From NCBI RefSeq assembly GCF_000758625.1, contig NZ_CP009283.1:2925501-2989500 (forward strand): a stretch of 64,000 bases of DNA, given 5' to 3'. A program made the translations under genes and the position numbers. The notes beneath the pieces were generated by a model that did not search any database, was not told the DNA's origin, and was given only the letters and a program-made list of their open reading frames with translations. The stretch is from Paenibacillus sp. FSL R7-0273 (GTDB taxonomy: Bacteria > Bacillota > Bacilli > Paenibacillales > Paenibacillaceae). Of this stretch, positions 9,174-18,671 are shown in pieces. Numbering within the stretch: position 1 is the first letter of the stretch; each line of letters opens with the position of its first letter.

Positions 9174-9192
9174 GATGCTCCTGCGCGGAGCA
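9174..9192. promoter_or_regulatory. Perfect 7-bp inverted repeat upstream of Crp/Fnr gene
   Basis: ATGCTCC and GGAGCAT are separated by TGCGC, about 40 bp before the start codon of the Crp/Fnr-type gene and upstream of its RBS. It does not resemble the TGTGA-N6-TCACA Crp box. It could be an autoregulatory site or an RNA hairpin. Confidence 0.35.
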
Positions 9193-9231
9193 TGACCTTG
9201 TACATTTGCAAGTTCTCAAGGAGGAAATAGA

Positions 9232-9930
9232 ATGCAGTCCATGATTGACCCGGAAGCTGTCCGGCGGCTTGCTGACAGAAACGGTCTGGGTAAAATATTC
9301 AGCAGCACTGACATAGCCGCTATGGAGCTGAGGCGCTACGGGGACGGTGAGGTGATCTGCTCGGTCGGCGACCGGCTGGAGAGCATGTTCATTCTGATGG
9401 AGGGCAAGCTGAAGATTCACACGCTGCTGCCAAACGGAAAGTCGATGCTGGTGCGGTTCGCCCGGCCGATGTCAGTGATCGGGGATGTGGAGCTGCTGCG
9501 GCAGTACCCGGTCAAAAATGAAGTCGTGGCCGTCGGCAGCAGCCTGTTGCTTGTGGCATCACGGAAGATGCTCCTGCGGGAGCTGGAGGAGAATACGGCG
9601 CTGCTGCGTTTTCTGATGGGGGAGCTGAGCCACAAAATGTACACCCTCGGCCAGACCTCTGCGCTGAACCTGCTCTACCCGGTGGAGAACCGGTTTGCCA
9701 GCTATCTGATGTCCCTGTTTGAGGAGACGGTCGGCGGCCAGCGGGTTGAGGAGATCCGTACCTCAAGCTTAACCGAGACTGCTGATCTGCTCGGCACAAG
9801 CTACCGGCATCTTAACCGGATTGTCAGGCGCTTTATCGACGAAGGCATTATTGAACGCAAGCGCGGCAGGCTGAGCGTGCTGGATCAGACCCGGCTGGCC
9901 CAGCTGGCTAACGGGAACTTGTACGAATAA
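9232..9930 (+). CDS. Crp/Fnr family transcriptional regulator (YeiL-like)
   Basis: A 232-residue regulator. Residues ~15-130 form a cyclic-nucleotide-binding-type beta-barrel (YGDGEVICSVGDRLESMFIL, MEGKLKIHTLLPNGKSML). A long helix follows, and the C-terminal winged helix at ~170-220 has the recognition region SLTETADLLGTSYRHLNRIV. I see no Fnr-type N-terminal cysteine cluster. The overall layout resembles YeiL. The ATG follows CAAGGAGGAAATAGA, and a good terminator follows the gene, so it is likely monocistronic. Confidence 0.88.
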   Translation: MQSMIDPEAVRRLADRNGLGKIFSSTDIAAMELRRYGDGEVICSVGDRLESMFILMEGKLKIHTLLPNGKSMLVRFARPMSVIGDVELLRQYPVKNEVVAVGSSLLLVASRKMLLRELEENTALLRFLMGELSHKMYTLGQTSALNLLYPVENRFASYLMSLFEETVGGQRVEEIRTSSLTETADLLGTSYRHLNRIVRRFIDEGIIERKRGRLSVLDQTRLAQLANGNLYE

Positions 9931-9949
9931 TTGAAGCATGAGGGTGAGA

Positions 9950-9992
9950 AGGACCGCTTTCCGGCATATGACCGGGAGGCGGTCTTTTTTTT
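9950..9992 (+). terminator. Intrinsic terminator after Crp/Fnr gene
   Basis: GGACCGC at 9951-9957 pairs with GCGGTC before an eight-T run (stem with inner CCGG pairing), 20 bp after the stop codon. Confidence 0.8.
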
Positions 9993-10052
9993 GCGGGAAG
10001 GATGAGGGGGAGGCGCTGCACTTTCAGCTAACGTTCAGTCCATGCTCAGGCA

Positions 10053-10074
10053 GATTTAAGGCTGATTTAAGGCT
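10053..10074. repeat. 11-bp tandem duplication GATTTAAGGCT x2
   Basis: Two exact adjacent copies lie about 50 bp upstream of the chemoreceptor start codon. They could be a regulatory direct repeat or a slippage product. Confidence 0.4.
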
Positions 10075-10125
10075 GCCAGCTTAGGATAAAAGCAATACAT
10101 AATACATAACCGGGAGGCAACATTT

Positions 10126-11823
10126 ATGATTAAAGGAATCCGGGCAAGAATCCTGATGGGGTTCGCTGCCGTTATACTCGTCTTTATACTGGCAATCGCC
10201 GGTAATACCCTGTTTCAGGGCAAGGCAACAATGCAGACAGACCAGATTAACCGCAATTACAGCAAGCTGACACTGGTACAGGAGCTGACGGATAAGATCC
10301 GCACAGCAGACGGTCTGGCGGCGAGATATGTGATGAGCAACACCGACGACGAGCGCACCAAATATTTGTCGGCGTATGAAGCTGAAATACCGGAAATCAC
10401 AGCTTCGATTACAGAGCTGAAGAATGCCGGCCTGAATGAAGCGGAGCTGTCCGGAATTACTAATCTGGAGAGCGGATGGAGCCATTATCTGACAGTACTG
10501 GAGAATGCCTTTGCAATGGCGAAGGAAGGAAATTTCCCTGGTGCGCAAAAAGAGTTCACTAACCTCTCCCTGGATACAATTATGGAATCGCAAATTGCTT
10601 TCGAGGAAGTACTGGCCAAAGAAATAAAGGCTGCACAGAGCCAGGCGGCTGCGCACCGCGGTTCAGCAATGGGCTTCAGCTTCGGCGTAACGGGATTATC
10701 GGTGCTGCTGGCTGCACTGATTGCGCTCCTGCTGTCCGGACGGATTCTGAAGCCGATCCGTGACGTGAACAATCAGCTGCAGGAAATAGCCGACGGCAGG
10801 GCAGACCTGACCCGTAAGCTGAATGTCCGCAGCAGGGATGAGATCGGGCAGCTGGCGCATACCTTTAATCAGATGACAGGCAATCTGGGCAGCATTATCG
10901 GCCAGGTGAGCCAGTCGGCCGACAGTCTGGCTGCTTCCTCCTCCAAGCTGACTGCGGACAGCGGAATGACGGCTGCAGTCACCGAGAAGATCGCGGGTAT
11001 CATGGGCAATGTTGCTTCAGGTACGGACAGACAGATGAACGATCTGCAGACGAATATGACGACGATTGTGGAGATGTCTGCGGCAATCCAGCAGATCGCC
11101 GCAAGCGTGCAGGATATTTCCGACGCCTCGGTGCGTTCCGCCGAATATGCCGCTTCCGGTGATGAGTCGCTGCAGGCGGCGGCCCGCCAGATGGACTCCA
11201 TTAATGGCTCGATCGCCTCGCTATCACAGCAGGTGCTGGGCTTTGTGAACCGCTCGCAGGAGATCGGCAGTCTGGTGGGAGTCATTAAAGGTATTGCCTC
11301 GGAGACGAACATACTGGCATTGAATGCGGCTATCGAGGCGGCGCGGGCCGGAGAGCAGGGCAGAGGGTTTGCAGTAGTTGCGGATCAGGTCCGCAGGCTC
11401 GCGGAGCAGTCGGGGGAATCCGCGAATCTGATCGCCGAGATGGCGGCCGGCATACAGAATGAAGCTTCCGGCGCAGTAGCCACAATGAAGCTAAGCATGA
11501 ATGAAGTGGAGAACGGCACGGGTATTATTGAGCATGCCGGACATGCCTTCGGAGAGATCCGCATTTCCATTGACTCACTGGCCGGACAGGTGCAGGAGGT
11601 CTCCGGTGCGGTCGAGGAGATTACGGCTGCCACCGATGAGATTGTCGAGTCCATCCGCAAGGTCACCATGATCTCGGAGACAACCGCTTCCAGCACCCGG
11701 CATGTCTCCGCCGCTTCCCAGGAGCAGATGGCTTCCGTTGAACAGATCGCTTCCTCCGCCAGCACGCTAAGCACGATGGCCCAGGGTCTGCAAGGGCTGG
11801 TGGCCAGATTCAATATCGCCTGA
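10126..11823 (+). CDS. Methyl-accepting chemotaxis protein
   Basis: A 565-residue chemoreceptor. It has TM1 at ~8-28 ([20 protein letters not shown]), a periplasmic-type four-helix-bundle sensor (~30-175), TM2 at ~180-205, a HAMP domain (~206-260; [20 protein letters not shown]) and a cytoplasmic signalling domain. The conserved hairpin tip is readable near residue 400 ([20 protein letters not shown], then [14 protein letters not shown]). It would pass ligand signals to CheA/CheW; the ligand is unknown. The ATG follows CCGGGAGGCAACATTT. It is probably monocistronic, ending at a bidirectional terminator. Confidence 0.95.
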   Translation: MIKGIRARILMGFAAVILVFILAIAGNTLFQGKATMQTDQINRNYSKLTLVQELTDKIRTADGLAARYVMSNTDDERTKYLSAYEAEIPEITASITELKNAGLNEAELSGITNLESGWSHYLTVLENAFAMAKEGNFPGAQKEFTNLSLDTIMESQIAFEEVLAKEIKAAQSQAAAHRGSAMGFSFGVTGLSVLLAALIALLLSGRILKPIRDVNNQLQEIADGRADLTRKLNVRSRDEIGQLAHTFNQMTGNLGSIIGQVSQSADSLAASSSKLTADSGMTAAVTEKIAGIMGNVASGTDRQMNDLQTNMTTIVEMSAAIQQIAASVQDISDASVRSAEYAASGDESLQAAARQMDSINGSIASLSQQVLGFVNRSQEIGSLVGVIKGIASETNILALNAAIEAARAGEQGRGFAVVADQVRRLAEQSGESANLIAEMAAGIQNEASGAVATMKLSMNEVENGTGIIEHAGHAFGEIRISIDSLAGQVQEVSGAVEEITAATDEIVESIRKVTMISETTASSTRHVSAASQEQMASVEQIASSASTLSTMAQGLQGLVARFNIA

Positions 11824-11833
11824 AGCAGCACGG

Positions 11834-11876
11834 AGAAGGGGCCCTGTCTAATAAGCAGGGTCCCTTTTATTTTTGT
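11834..11876. terminator. Bidirectional terminator
   Basis: AAGGGGCCCTG pairs with CAGGGTCCCTTTT around an ~9-nt loop, with T-rich tails on both strands. It lies between the convergent ends of the chemoreceptor and the small membrane protein gene. Confidence 0.8.
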
Positions 11877-12292
11877 TCTTTTGCAGCACGAAGGAACTTC
11901 AGGTCCTTAATCAGGCCGATGGTAAAAAAGATGACGGTCAGTAACAGGGAAACCGGGCCCATAATGAAGATCAGCCAGAAGACGGTCCCGCCGTTGAAGG
12001 CAGAGAGGCATATCAAAGAAATGAAGCTGATATTGAAAATAATAACCGGGTAATTCAGCCAGCGTAAAAATCGGATTCTTCCAATCCATTTAAATGTGAT
12101 GATCAGATATACAAGCAATGCGGGTGTAGTCATTAAAAAATAGGGCCATATTTCGCTGCCCTCAGGCACACTGGCCTCACTGAAAAAGTTATGCGAATCA
12201 CCGTACGGGATAACAGCGATGATAAAATAAAGAAAGAAAGCAACAGATGCCGCCAACATATAAAAATCCGTATTTTTGCGTGAAGCTGCCAT
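11867..12292 (-). CDS. Small four-helix membrane protein, function unknown
   Basis: A 141-residue protein with four clear hydrophobic segments (about 10-28, 50-67, 78-97 and 103-125) and a basic C-terminus (KDLKFLRAAKEQK). I do not recognise the family. CCGGAGG lies just upstream of the ATG, supporting translation. It is convergent with the chemoreceptor and divergent from the GH87 gene, 216 bp away. Confidence 0.7.
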   Translation of the reverse strand: MAASRKNTDFYMLAASVAFFLYFIIAVIPYGDSHNFFSEASVPEGSEIWPYFLMTTPALLVYLIITFKWIGRIRFLRWLNYPVIIFNISFISLICLSAFNGGTVFWLIFIMGPVSLLLTVIFFTIGLIKDLKFLRAAKEQK

Positions 12293-12453
12293 AAGTCATC
12301 CTCCGGAAATGAGATACTCTACTAATTCTGTACAACAGAAAGAATTCCTCTCAGGTACGTTATTTTGCACATACTCCGCATAGAATCGGTCATCGACCAC
12401 CGTCTCTCTATAACTTATATTATACCCGGGAGGCGATGGGCAAAAAGATATAT

Positions 12454-12467
12454 TGTAAGCGTATACG
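12454..12467. promoter_or_regulatory. Candidate cre (CcpA) site before the GH87 gene
   Basis: TGTAAGCGTATACG matches the catabolite-responsive element pattern TGNAANCGNTNNCA at most positions (final A is G) and contains the palindrome CGTATACG. It lies 42 bp upstream of the start codon of a secreted glycoside hydrolase, a usual place for carbon catabolite control. Confidence 0.45.
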
Positions 12468-12508
12468 TTGGTGGAATAGATTGATAAATCTATAGGAGGT
12501 GGCTGAAC

Positions 12509-15500
12509 ATGTCTAGGGGAAACAAGGCTTTTGCCAAAAGATCATTGCCGATGTACATCCTGATCGTTCTGCTGATTACGGGACAAATGGGGATATTTCC
12601 GGCGGTAAGCGCGGCGGCGGGTAATCTGGCCCAGGGGAAAAGCATTACGGCAAGCTCGGTCGGTGATGTATATACCGCAGTGAATGCAAATGACGGCAAT
12701 CAGGGGACGTACTGGGAGAGCGCCAGCAATGCTTTTCCGCAATGGATCAAGGTCGATCTTGCAGCTGCGGGCAGTGTTAACCAGGTTGTACTGAAGCTCC
12801 CCGCAGGCTGGGAGACAAGAACGCAGACGTTGTCCGTTCAGGGGAGCCTTAATGATTCCTCATACAGCAATCTTGCTGCATCCTCAAGCTATGTATTCAC
12901 TCCGGCGGCGGGCGGAAACAGCGTAACGATTAATTTTACCGCGGCTACGGCCAGATATATAAAAATCAATTTCACTGCCAATACCGGCTGGCCGGCTGCC
13001 CAGGTATCCGAGCTGGAGGTCTACGGTACAGCCGCTGTAACGCCGGGAACGTATGAGGCAGAGGCAGCAGCTTTAAGCGGCGGTGCCAAAACCAATACCG
13101 ATCACAGCGGATATACGGGCAGCGCTTTTGTTGACGGTTACCTGACGCAGGGAGCAGCAGCTGCTTTTACGGTAACTGTGCCCGGAGCAGGGAATGTAGA
13201 TGCTGCACTGAGGTATGCAAACGCCACGGGGAGTGCCAAGACCCTCAGCATCTATGTCAATGGAACTAAAATCAGACAGACGGTGCTTCCTAACCTGGCG
13301 AACTGGGATACCTGGGGAGTTAAAAGTGAATTATTGACACTGAATGCCGGGACAAACACGATTGCCTACAAATATGATCCGTCTGACAGCGGGAATGTGA
13401 ATCTGGACCAGCTGGTGCTTACAGCCTCAACTGCCCCTACAGCGGCACCGACAACCAGTCCGACTGCGGTACCCACCACTGCTCCAACACCGGCCCCTAC
13501 AGTGGCACCAACCGTTGCTCCAACGCCTTCTCCAACTGTAGCGCCCACCTCTGCTCCAACACCCGTTCCTACACCGACGGCAACTGTTACACCGGCACCG
13601 ACAGCTATGCCGACTGCAGGACCTTCCTCAAATCTGGCTATAGGAAAAGCTGTCAACGCCTCATCCTCTGTCTTTACCTTTGTCCCGGCTAATGTCAATG
13701 ACGGGGATGTGACCACTTACTGGGAAGGGGCAGGCGGGAGCTACCCGAATACACTCAGCGTGAACCTTGGCTCCAACGCCAATATCACATCAGTCGTTGT
13801 GAAGCTGAATCCGGCCTCTGCCTGGGCTGCACGCTCCCAAACGATAGAGGTACTGGGCCGTAATCAGAACAGCACATCATTCTCCACACTCGTTCCGGCA
13901 GCTGTCTATCCCTTCGACCCGGCCACTGGCAATTCAGTGACCATTCCGGTTACCGCAACAGCCAGTGAGCTGCAGCTGAAGTTTACGGCCAATACCGGAT
14001 CAAGCGCCGGCCAGGTGGCGGAGTTACAAATCTTTGGAACACCGGCTGCCAATCCGGATCTGACAATAACGGCACTGTCCTGGAATCCGTCTGCTCCGGT
14101 AGAAACCGACAGTATTACACTCAGTGCTGTTGTCAAAAACACAGGTACTGCAGCAGCTGCAGCGACGAATGTAAACTTCTATCTGGGAACCGCGCTTGCT
14201 GGCACGGCTCAGGTGGGGACACTTGCCGCCGGTGCTTCAGGCACTGTATCGCTGAACATCGGAGCGAAGGATGCAGGCACTTATGCAGTAAGCGCCAAGG
14301 TTGATGAAGGCAACACGGTTATCGAGCTTAACGAAGGGAATAACAGCTACACAAGTCCCTCTTCCCTAACCGTTGTACCCGTCTCAAGCTCCGATCTTGT
14401 TGCAGGAGCGGTCAGCTGGTCTCCGGGAAATCCGGCCGGCGGCAATATCGTAACCTTCACCGCAGCGGTCAAAAATCAGGGGACAGCCGCATCTGCGGGC
14501 GGAACCCACAATATTACGCTGACCCTGACGGATGCAGCGACGAATGCAGTGATCAAAACCCTGACAGGCACCTATAGCGGCGTTATCAGCAGCGGCGCTA
14601 CCACAGCCCCCGTTACCCTGGGCACCTGGACTGCGGTGAACGGAAAATACAACGTAAAAACGCAAATTGCCGTAGACGGAAATGAGCTGCCGGTCAAGCA
14701 GGCCAACAACACCGAGACACGCCCGCTGTTCATCGGCCGCGGAGCGAATATGCCGTATGACATGTATGAAGCGGAGGATGGTGTTACCGGCGGCGGAGCA
14801 GTCAAGCTTGCGGCAAACCGCAATATCGGCGACCTGGCCGGTGAAGCGTCCGGCAGAAGAGCGGTAACGCTCAATACAACCGGCAGCTATGTGGAATTCA
14901 CAACCAGAGCCAGTACCAACACACTGGTAACCCGGTTCTCCATTCCCGATTCAGCCAGCGGTGACGGCATCAGCTCCACCCTGAACATTTATGTCAACGG
15001 GGTCTTTACCAAGGCGATTAGCCTGACCTCCAAATACGCCTGGCTGTACGGCTCCGAGACCAGTCCGGGCAACCAGCCGGGTGCAGGCTCACCGCGTCAT
15101 ATTTACGATGAGGCCAATATTATGTTTGACAGCACCATTCCGGCAGGCAGTACGATCCGCCTGCAAAAGGATGCTGCCAACACCTCACAGTATGCCATCG
15201 ACTTCATCAGTCTGGAGCAGGTTGCGCCCATAGCGAATCCTGATCCGGCCAAATATGCCGTACCAGCGGGCTTCACCCACCAGGATGTACAAAATGCCCT
15301 GGACAAAGTGCGGATGGATACAACCGGCAAGCTTGAAGGGGTGTATCTGCCTGCAGGCAATTATGAGACGTCGAACAAATTCCAGGTGTACGGCAAAGCG
15401 ATGAAAATTATCGGAGCCGGCCCATGGTACACACGGTTTTATGCTCCAGCCAGCCAGTCGAATACGGATGTCGGCTTCAGGGCGACGGATAGCGCCAATG

Positions 15501-16420
15501 GCTCCACCTTCTCAGGCTTTGCCTACTTTGGCAATTACACCTCGCGGATCGACGGTCCGGGCAAAGTATTTGACTTCGCCAACGTCGCAAATATGACGAT
15601 CGACAACATCTGGACTGAGCACATGATCTGTATGTACTGGGGAGCGAACACCGATTATATGACCATCCGCAACTCCCGGATCCGCAACACCTTTGCCGAT
15701 GGCATCAACATGACTAACGGCAGCACCAATAATCTCGTTTCCAATAACGAAGCGCGGGCAACCGGCGATGACAGCTTTGCACTGTTCTCGGCGATTGATT
15801 CCGGCGGTGCTGACATGAAGGACAACGTGTATGAGAATCTGACCTCCATTCTGACCTGGCGTGCAGCCGGCGTGGCGGTATACGGCGGCTACGCAAACAC
15901 TTTCCGCAATATATACATTGCCGACACGCTGTGCTACTCGGGCATTACGATCAGCTCACTGGACTTCGGCTATCCGATGAACGGCTTCGGCGCTTCGCCA
16001 ACGACGAATCTGCAGAATATCTCAGTTGTCCGCGCAGGCGGCCACTTCTGGGGCTCACAGACTTTTCCGGCGATCTGGGTATTCTCGGCTTCCAAGGTGT
16101 TCCAGGGCATCCGCGTCAGTGATGTGGATATCATTGATCCGACCTACCATGGCATCATGTTCCAGACTAACTATGTCGGCTCGGCGCCGCAGTTCCCGGT
16201 AGCGGACACGGTCTTTACCAACATCTCCATCTCGGGAGCCCAGAAAAGCGGCGATGCCTTCGATGCCAAATCAGGGGTCGGCATTTGGGTCAACGAATCG
16301 GCAGAGCCAGGCCAGGGTCCGGCGGTCGGCTCGGTTATATTCAACAATCTGAAGATTACCAATACGGTGACACCGATCAAAAATAACACGTCCACGTTTA
16401 CGATCACAGTCAATCCGTAA
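12509..16420 (+). CDS. Secreted modular GH87 alpha-1,3-glucanase (mycodextranase family)
   Basis: A 1303-residue exported enzyme. The order is signal peptide (1-~36, ending AVSAA), discoidin-like domain (~37-175), CBM6-type domain (~181-307; TYEAEAAALSGG), a Pro/Thr linker (~308-371), a second discoidin domain (~372-512), two CARDB repeats (~515-625 and ~626-740), and a beta-helix catalytic region (~748-1303). This is the layout of Bacillales GH87 enzymes that degrade fungal cell-wall or bacterial alpha-1,3-glucan. Asp1064 (in FADGINMTNG) and Asp1087-Asp1088 (in ATGDDSFAL) are spaced 23 and 24 residues apart, as are the three catalytic aspartates reported for the Paenibacillus enzyme Agl-FH1. 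The start ATG follows TAGGAGGTGGCTGAAC. Confidence 0.92.
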   Translation: MSRGNKAFAKRSLPMYILIVLLITGQMGIFPAVSAAAGNLAQGKSITASSVGDVYTAVNANDGNQGTYWESASNAFPQWIKVDLAAAGSVNQVVLKLPAGWETRTQTLSVQGSLNDSSYSNLAASSSYVFTPAAGGNSVTINFTAATARYIKINFTANTGWPAAQVSELEVYGTAAVTPGTYEAEAAALSGGAKTNTDHSGYTGSAFVDGYLTQGAAAAFTVTVPGAGNVDAALRYANATGSAKTLSIYVNGTKIRQTVLPNLANWDTWGVKSELLTLNAGTNTIAYKYDPSDSGNVNLDQLVLTASTAPTAAPTTSPTAVPTTAPTPAPTVAPTVAPTPSPTVAPTSAPTPVPTPTATVTPAPTAMPTAGPSSNLAIGKAVNASSSVFTFVPANVNDGDVTTYWEGAGGSYPNTLSVNLGSNANITSVVVKLNPASAWAARSQTIEVLGRNQNSTSFSTLVPAAVYPFDPATGNSVTIPVTATASELQLKFTANTGSSAGQVAELQIFGTPAANPDLTITALSWNPSAPVETDSITLSAVVKNTGTAAAAATNVNFYLGTALAGTAQVGTLAAGASGTVSLNIGAKDAGTYAVSAKVDEGNTVIELNEGNNSYTSPSSLTVVPVSSSDLVAGAVSWSPGNPAGGNIVTFTAAVKNQGTAASAGGTHNITLTLTDAATNAVIKTLTGTYSGVISSGATTAPVTLGTWTAVNGKYNVKTQIAVDGNELPVKQANNTETRPLFIGRGANMPYDMYEAEDGVTGGGAVKLAANRNIGDLAGEASGRRAVTLNTTGSYVEFTTRASTNTLVTRFSIPDSASGDGISSTLNIYVNGVFTKAISLTSKYAWLYGSETSPGNQPGAGSPRHIYDEANIMFDSTIPAGSTIRLQKDAANTSQYAIDFISLEQVAPIANPDPAKYAVPAGFTHQDVQNALDKVRMDTTGKLEGVYLPAGNYETSNKFQVYGKAMKIIGAGPWYTRFYAPASQSNTDVGFRATDSANGSTFSGFAYFGNYTSRIDGPGKVFDFANVANMTIDNIWTEHMICMYWGANTDYMTIRNSRIRNTFADGINMTNGSTNNLVSNNEARATGDDSFALFSAIDSGGADMKDNVYENLTSILTWRAAGVAVYGGYANTFRNIYIADTLCYSGITISSLDFGYPMNGFGASPTTNLQNISVVRAGGHFWGSQTFPAIWVFSASKVFQGIRVSDVDIIDPTYHGIMFQTNYVGSAPQFPVADTVFTNISISGAQKSGDAFDAKSGVGIWVNESAEPGQGPAVGSVIFNNLKITNTVTPIKNNTSTFTITVNP

Positions 16421-16436
16421 GCTGCTGTTCCATACA

Positions 16437-16472
16437 GGGCCGTTTCCCGGATGCGCCGGGGAGCGGCTTTTT
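16437..16472 (+). terminator. Intrinsic terminator after GH87 gene
   Basis: GGCCGTTTCCCGG pairs with CCGGGGAGCGGC around a short loop and is followed by five T residues, 16 bp after the stop. Confidence 0.75.
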
Positions 16473-16576
16473 GATTCTGGGCAGTGAGTACGCTGAGCTG
16501 ATGATTCGTTCATTGCATGAACCGGCAGCTGCTTGCTATGCTTGATAGCAGAATACAGAAGGTGAGGGGATACCGG

Positions 16577-17500
16577 ATGAACAACGATTATAAGCAGCGT
16601 ATCGGGGCGGTTCTGCAATTTATAGAAGAACATATTGGAGAGGACATCAAGCTCGACACGCTTGCAGAGGTTTCCAGCTTTTCTAAATATCATTTTTCCA
16701 GAGTGTTCTCCGCCATTATACATAAAAGCCCGATGAACTATCTGACGGAAAGACGTCTTCATCATGCCGTTACTTATCTGCGTTCAACCAACAAGACTAT
16801 GCTGGATATTTCATCCCTGTGCGGCTTCAGCTCGCTCTCCAGCTTCAATGCTGCTTTTAAAAGGGAATTTGGCACTACCCCAAGCGCCATGCGCAAGTCT
16901 GAACAGAAGAAACCTAGCAACATTCCGTCAGTCTCCGGCAATAATCCGGAAGATTTGTCCGCTCCCAAAGACTATGCTTTGAACAGCAACAGTAATAATT
17001 TTCTAAGGAGAGTGTGGGGAATGAACATTGAACTGAAGGAGCTGCCAGGTTATAAGGTAGCCTATGTAAGGCATGTCGGCAGCTATCTTGAAACGTATAA
17101 GGCGTGGGAAACGCTCGGTGCATGGGTGCGGAGCAGTGGTCTGGCGGCCGCAGAAACTTTTATCGGCATATCTTTGGATGATCCGGGTGTAACCGGCGAA
17201 AGCTCCTGCAGGTATGATGCCTGTATTACGGTTCCAGATGGATTTACGGAGGAGGAGGAGGATACGGGTATTGCGTTTAGAGACCTGCCCGGCGGTACGT
17301 ATGCGCTCTATAAGTTCTATGACACCATCGACAAGCTTGCCATTGCGTATCAGAGTGTGTACGGCGGGTGGCTGCCTTCAAGCGGGTATGAGCCTGATGA
17401 CCGTGACGCCCTCGAGTTCTGTATGAATGATCCCTACTCCGATCCTGAGGGCAAGGCCAAAATTGACCTGTATGTCCCTATCAAACGGACCCTATCCTAA
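16577..17500 (+). CDS. AraC family regulator with GyrI-like effector domain
   Basis: A 307-residue protein. An N-terminal AraC-type double helix-turn-helix (residues ~5-105; DTLAEVSSFSKYHFSRVFSA, then DISSLCGFSSLSSFNAAFKR) is joined to a C-terminal GyrI-like/AraC_E_bind domain (~152-307; ELPGYKVAYVRHVGSY). Such proteins bind small amphipathic or cationic molecules and often regulate efflux. I prefer ATG 16577 because GAGGGG lies just upstream; the frame is open from 16517. The next gene encodes an EamA transporter, a possible but unproven target. Confidence 0.88.
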   Translation: MNNDYKQRIGAVLQFIEEHIGEDIKLDTLAEVSSFSKYHFSRVFSAIIHKSPMNYLTERRLHHAVTYLRSTNKTMLDISSLCGFSSLSSFNAAFKREFGTTPSAMRKSEQKKPSNIPSVSGNNPEDLSAPKDYALNSNSNNFLRRVWGMNIELKELPGYKVAYVRHVGSYLETYKAWETLGAWVRSSGLAAAETFIGISLDDPGVTGESSCRYDACITVPDGFTEEEEDTGIAFRDLPGGTYALYKFYDTIDKLAIAYQSVYGGWLPSSGYEPDDRDALEFCMNDPYSDPEGKAKIDLYVPIKRTLS

Positions 17501-17594
17501 ACTATAGCTTTCGTGTAAAATGTAATGAAATTATGCTTTTGAAAGCGAGTTGAACAGTAATGATGGCTGCACCGCGGTTTGAGTGTGATGTACC

Positions 17595-17657
17595 TGCAGT
17601 TCTTCTTCCTTAACAGCAGAAAACTGCAACTCCGTTAAGGACAAACAAGGACTTGTC
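17595..17657 (+). promoter_or_regulatory. Candidate pseudoknotted leader RNA upstream of EamA transporter
   Basis: Two perfect 7-bp stems are interleaved. TGCAGTT (17595-17601) pairs with AACTGCA (17622-17628), and CCTTAAC (17608-17614) pairs with GTTAAGG (17634-17640). The order a-b-a'-b' with loops of 6, 7 and 5 nt is an H-type pseudoknot. A third short stem GACAA/TTGTC (17640-17644 / 17653-17657) follows, just before the RBS. The two dyads could instead be protein-binding sites. Confidence 0.4.
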
Positions 17658-17678
17658 TAACAAACGGAGGGTACACAA

Positions 17679-18554
17679 TTGAAGAAGTCGAAGGTAATGG
17701 GATCATTGTTTTTGTCACTGGCTGCCAGCATCTGGGGCGGTATGTATGTTGTTGTAAAGCATGTGGTGGACGTTGTGCCGCCGCTCGAAATCGTGTGGCT
17801 CCGTTATTTGATTGCCATTATTGCCCTGCTGGTCATCGGGGTTGTAACAAAGCAGTCGTGGCGTATTGCCAAACGGGATATGCTGCTGATTATCCTGATA
17901 GGCCTGATTGGCAACACGGTCTCCATTCTGACTCAGGAAGCGGGCACGATGCTGTCTACTGCACAGATGGGCGCTATCATTACTTCAACGACACCGGCGT
18001 TTATGGTGCTGTTTGCAAGGATCATCCTTAAAGAGCGGATTACGCTCAAAAAAGCATTGTCGATCATATTGGCAACTACCGGCGTAGGCGTTATTGTAGG
18101 AACCGGGAGTATCGATCCTTCGCTGCGGCTTGGGGGCATATCTCTGCTTGTTGCGGCACTTACCTGGGCACTAATGTCTGTCCTCGTAAAAAAAGTGCCG
18201 GGACAATACTCACAGATTGTTGTCACGTTCTACAGTATCCTCGTAGCGTTTGCTGTGATTACTCCGTTTACGGTAAGCCGGCTCCCCAGGCTCGATCTCC
18301 AGGCGATGCTGCACCCGTCGATCTGGGGCGGTCTGCTGTATCTGGGGATTATTTCGACAGCCTGCGGCTTTCTGCTGTGGAACCGCGGCCTGCAGATGCT
18401 GAATGCATCCAGCGGTGGTTTGTTTTTCTTCCTGCAGCCGGTCGTCGGTACACTGCTGGGGTGGCTGCTGCTTGGTGAACAGATTGGTTTGACTTTTTGG
18501 ACAGGCACCGCATTTATTTTTATAGGTGTACTATTGGTTGTCCGGGAGAAATGA
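17679..18554 (+). CDS. EamA/DMT family transporter
   Basis: A 291-residue inner-membrane protein with about ten hydrophobic helices arranged as two EamA repeats (~8-140 and ~150-288; SIWGGMYVVVKHVVDVVPPL in the first, STACGFLLWNRGLQML in the second). Members export amino acids, purines or other metabolites; the substrate is unknown. The start is TTG with ACGGAGGG 9 nt upstream. An unusual set of inverted repeats lies in its leader, and a long hairpin follows the stop. Confidence 0.9.
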   Translation: MKKSKVMGSLFLSLAASIWGGMYVVVKHVVDVVPPLEIVWLRYLIAIIALLVIGVVTKQSWRIAKRDMLLIILIGLIGNTVSILTQEAGTMLSTAQMGAIITSTTPAFMVLFARIILKERITLKKALSIILATTGVGVIVGTGSIDPSLRLGGISLLVAALTWALMSVLVKKVPGQYSQIVVTFYSILVAFAVITPFTVSRLPRLDLQAMLHPSIWGGLLYLGIISTACGFLLWNRGLQMLNASSGGLFFFLQPVVGTLLGWLLLGEQIGLTFWTGTAFIFIGVLLVVREK

Positions 18555-18586
18555 GTGACCGGGAAGTGTAACAGTTAAGCAAACGG

Positions 18587-18626
18587 CGGCGGTCAGGGAC
18601 TTGTTCACACAGGTCCTTGACCGCCG
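18587..18626 (+). terminator. Long hairpin after EamA gene (terminator with weak T tract)
   Basis: CGGCGGTCAGGGAC pairs with GTCCTTGACCGCCG through 14 bp (one G-U) around a 12-nt loop. It is followed only by TTAATTGT. It sits between the EamA stop and a TATAAT at 18634-18639 that probably belongs to the cysteine synthase promoter. Confidence 0.55.
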
Positions 18627-18671
18627 TTAATTGTATAATGTATACCATGAAGGATAAGGGAGGACGAAAGT

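Noticed and set aside
18617..18639. TTGACC-TATAAT promoter before cysK
   Set aside because: The gap is only 11 bp and TTGACC is part of the hairpin stem. Only the -10 is credible.
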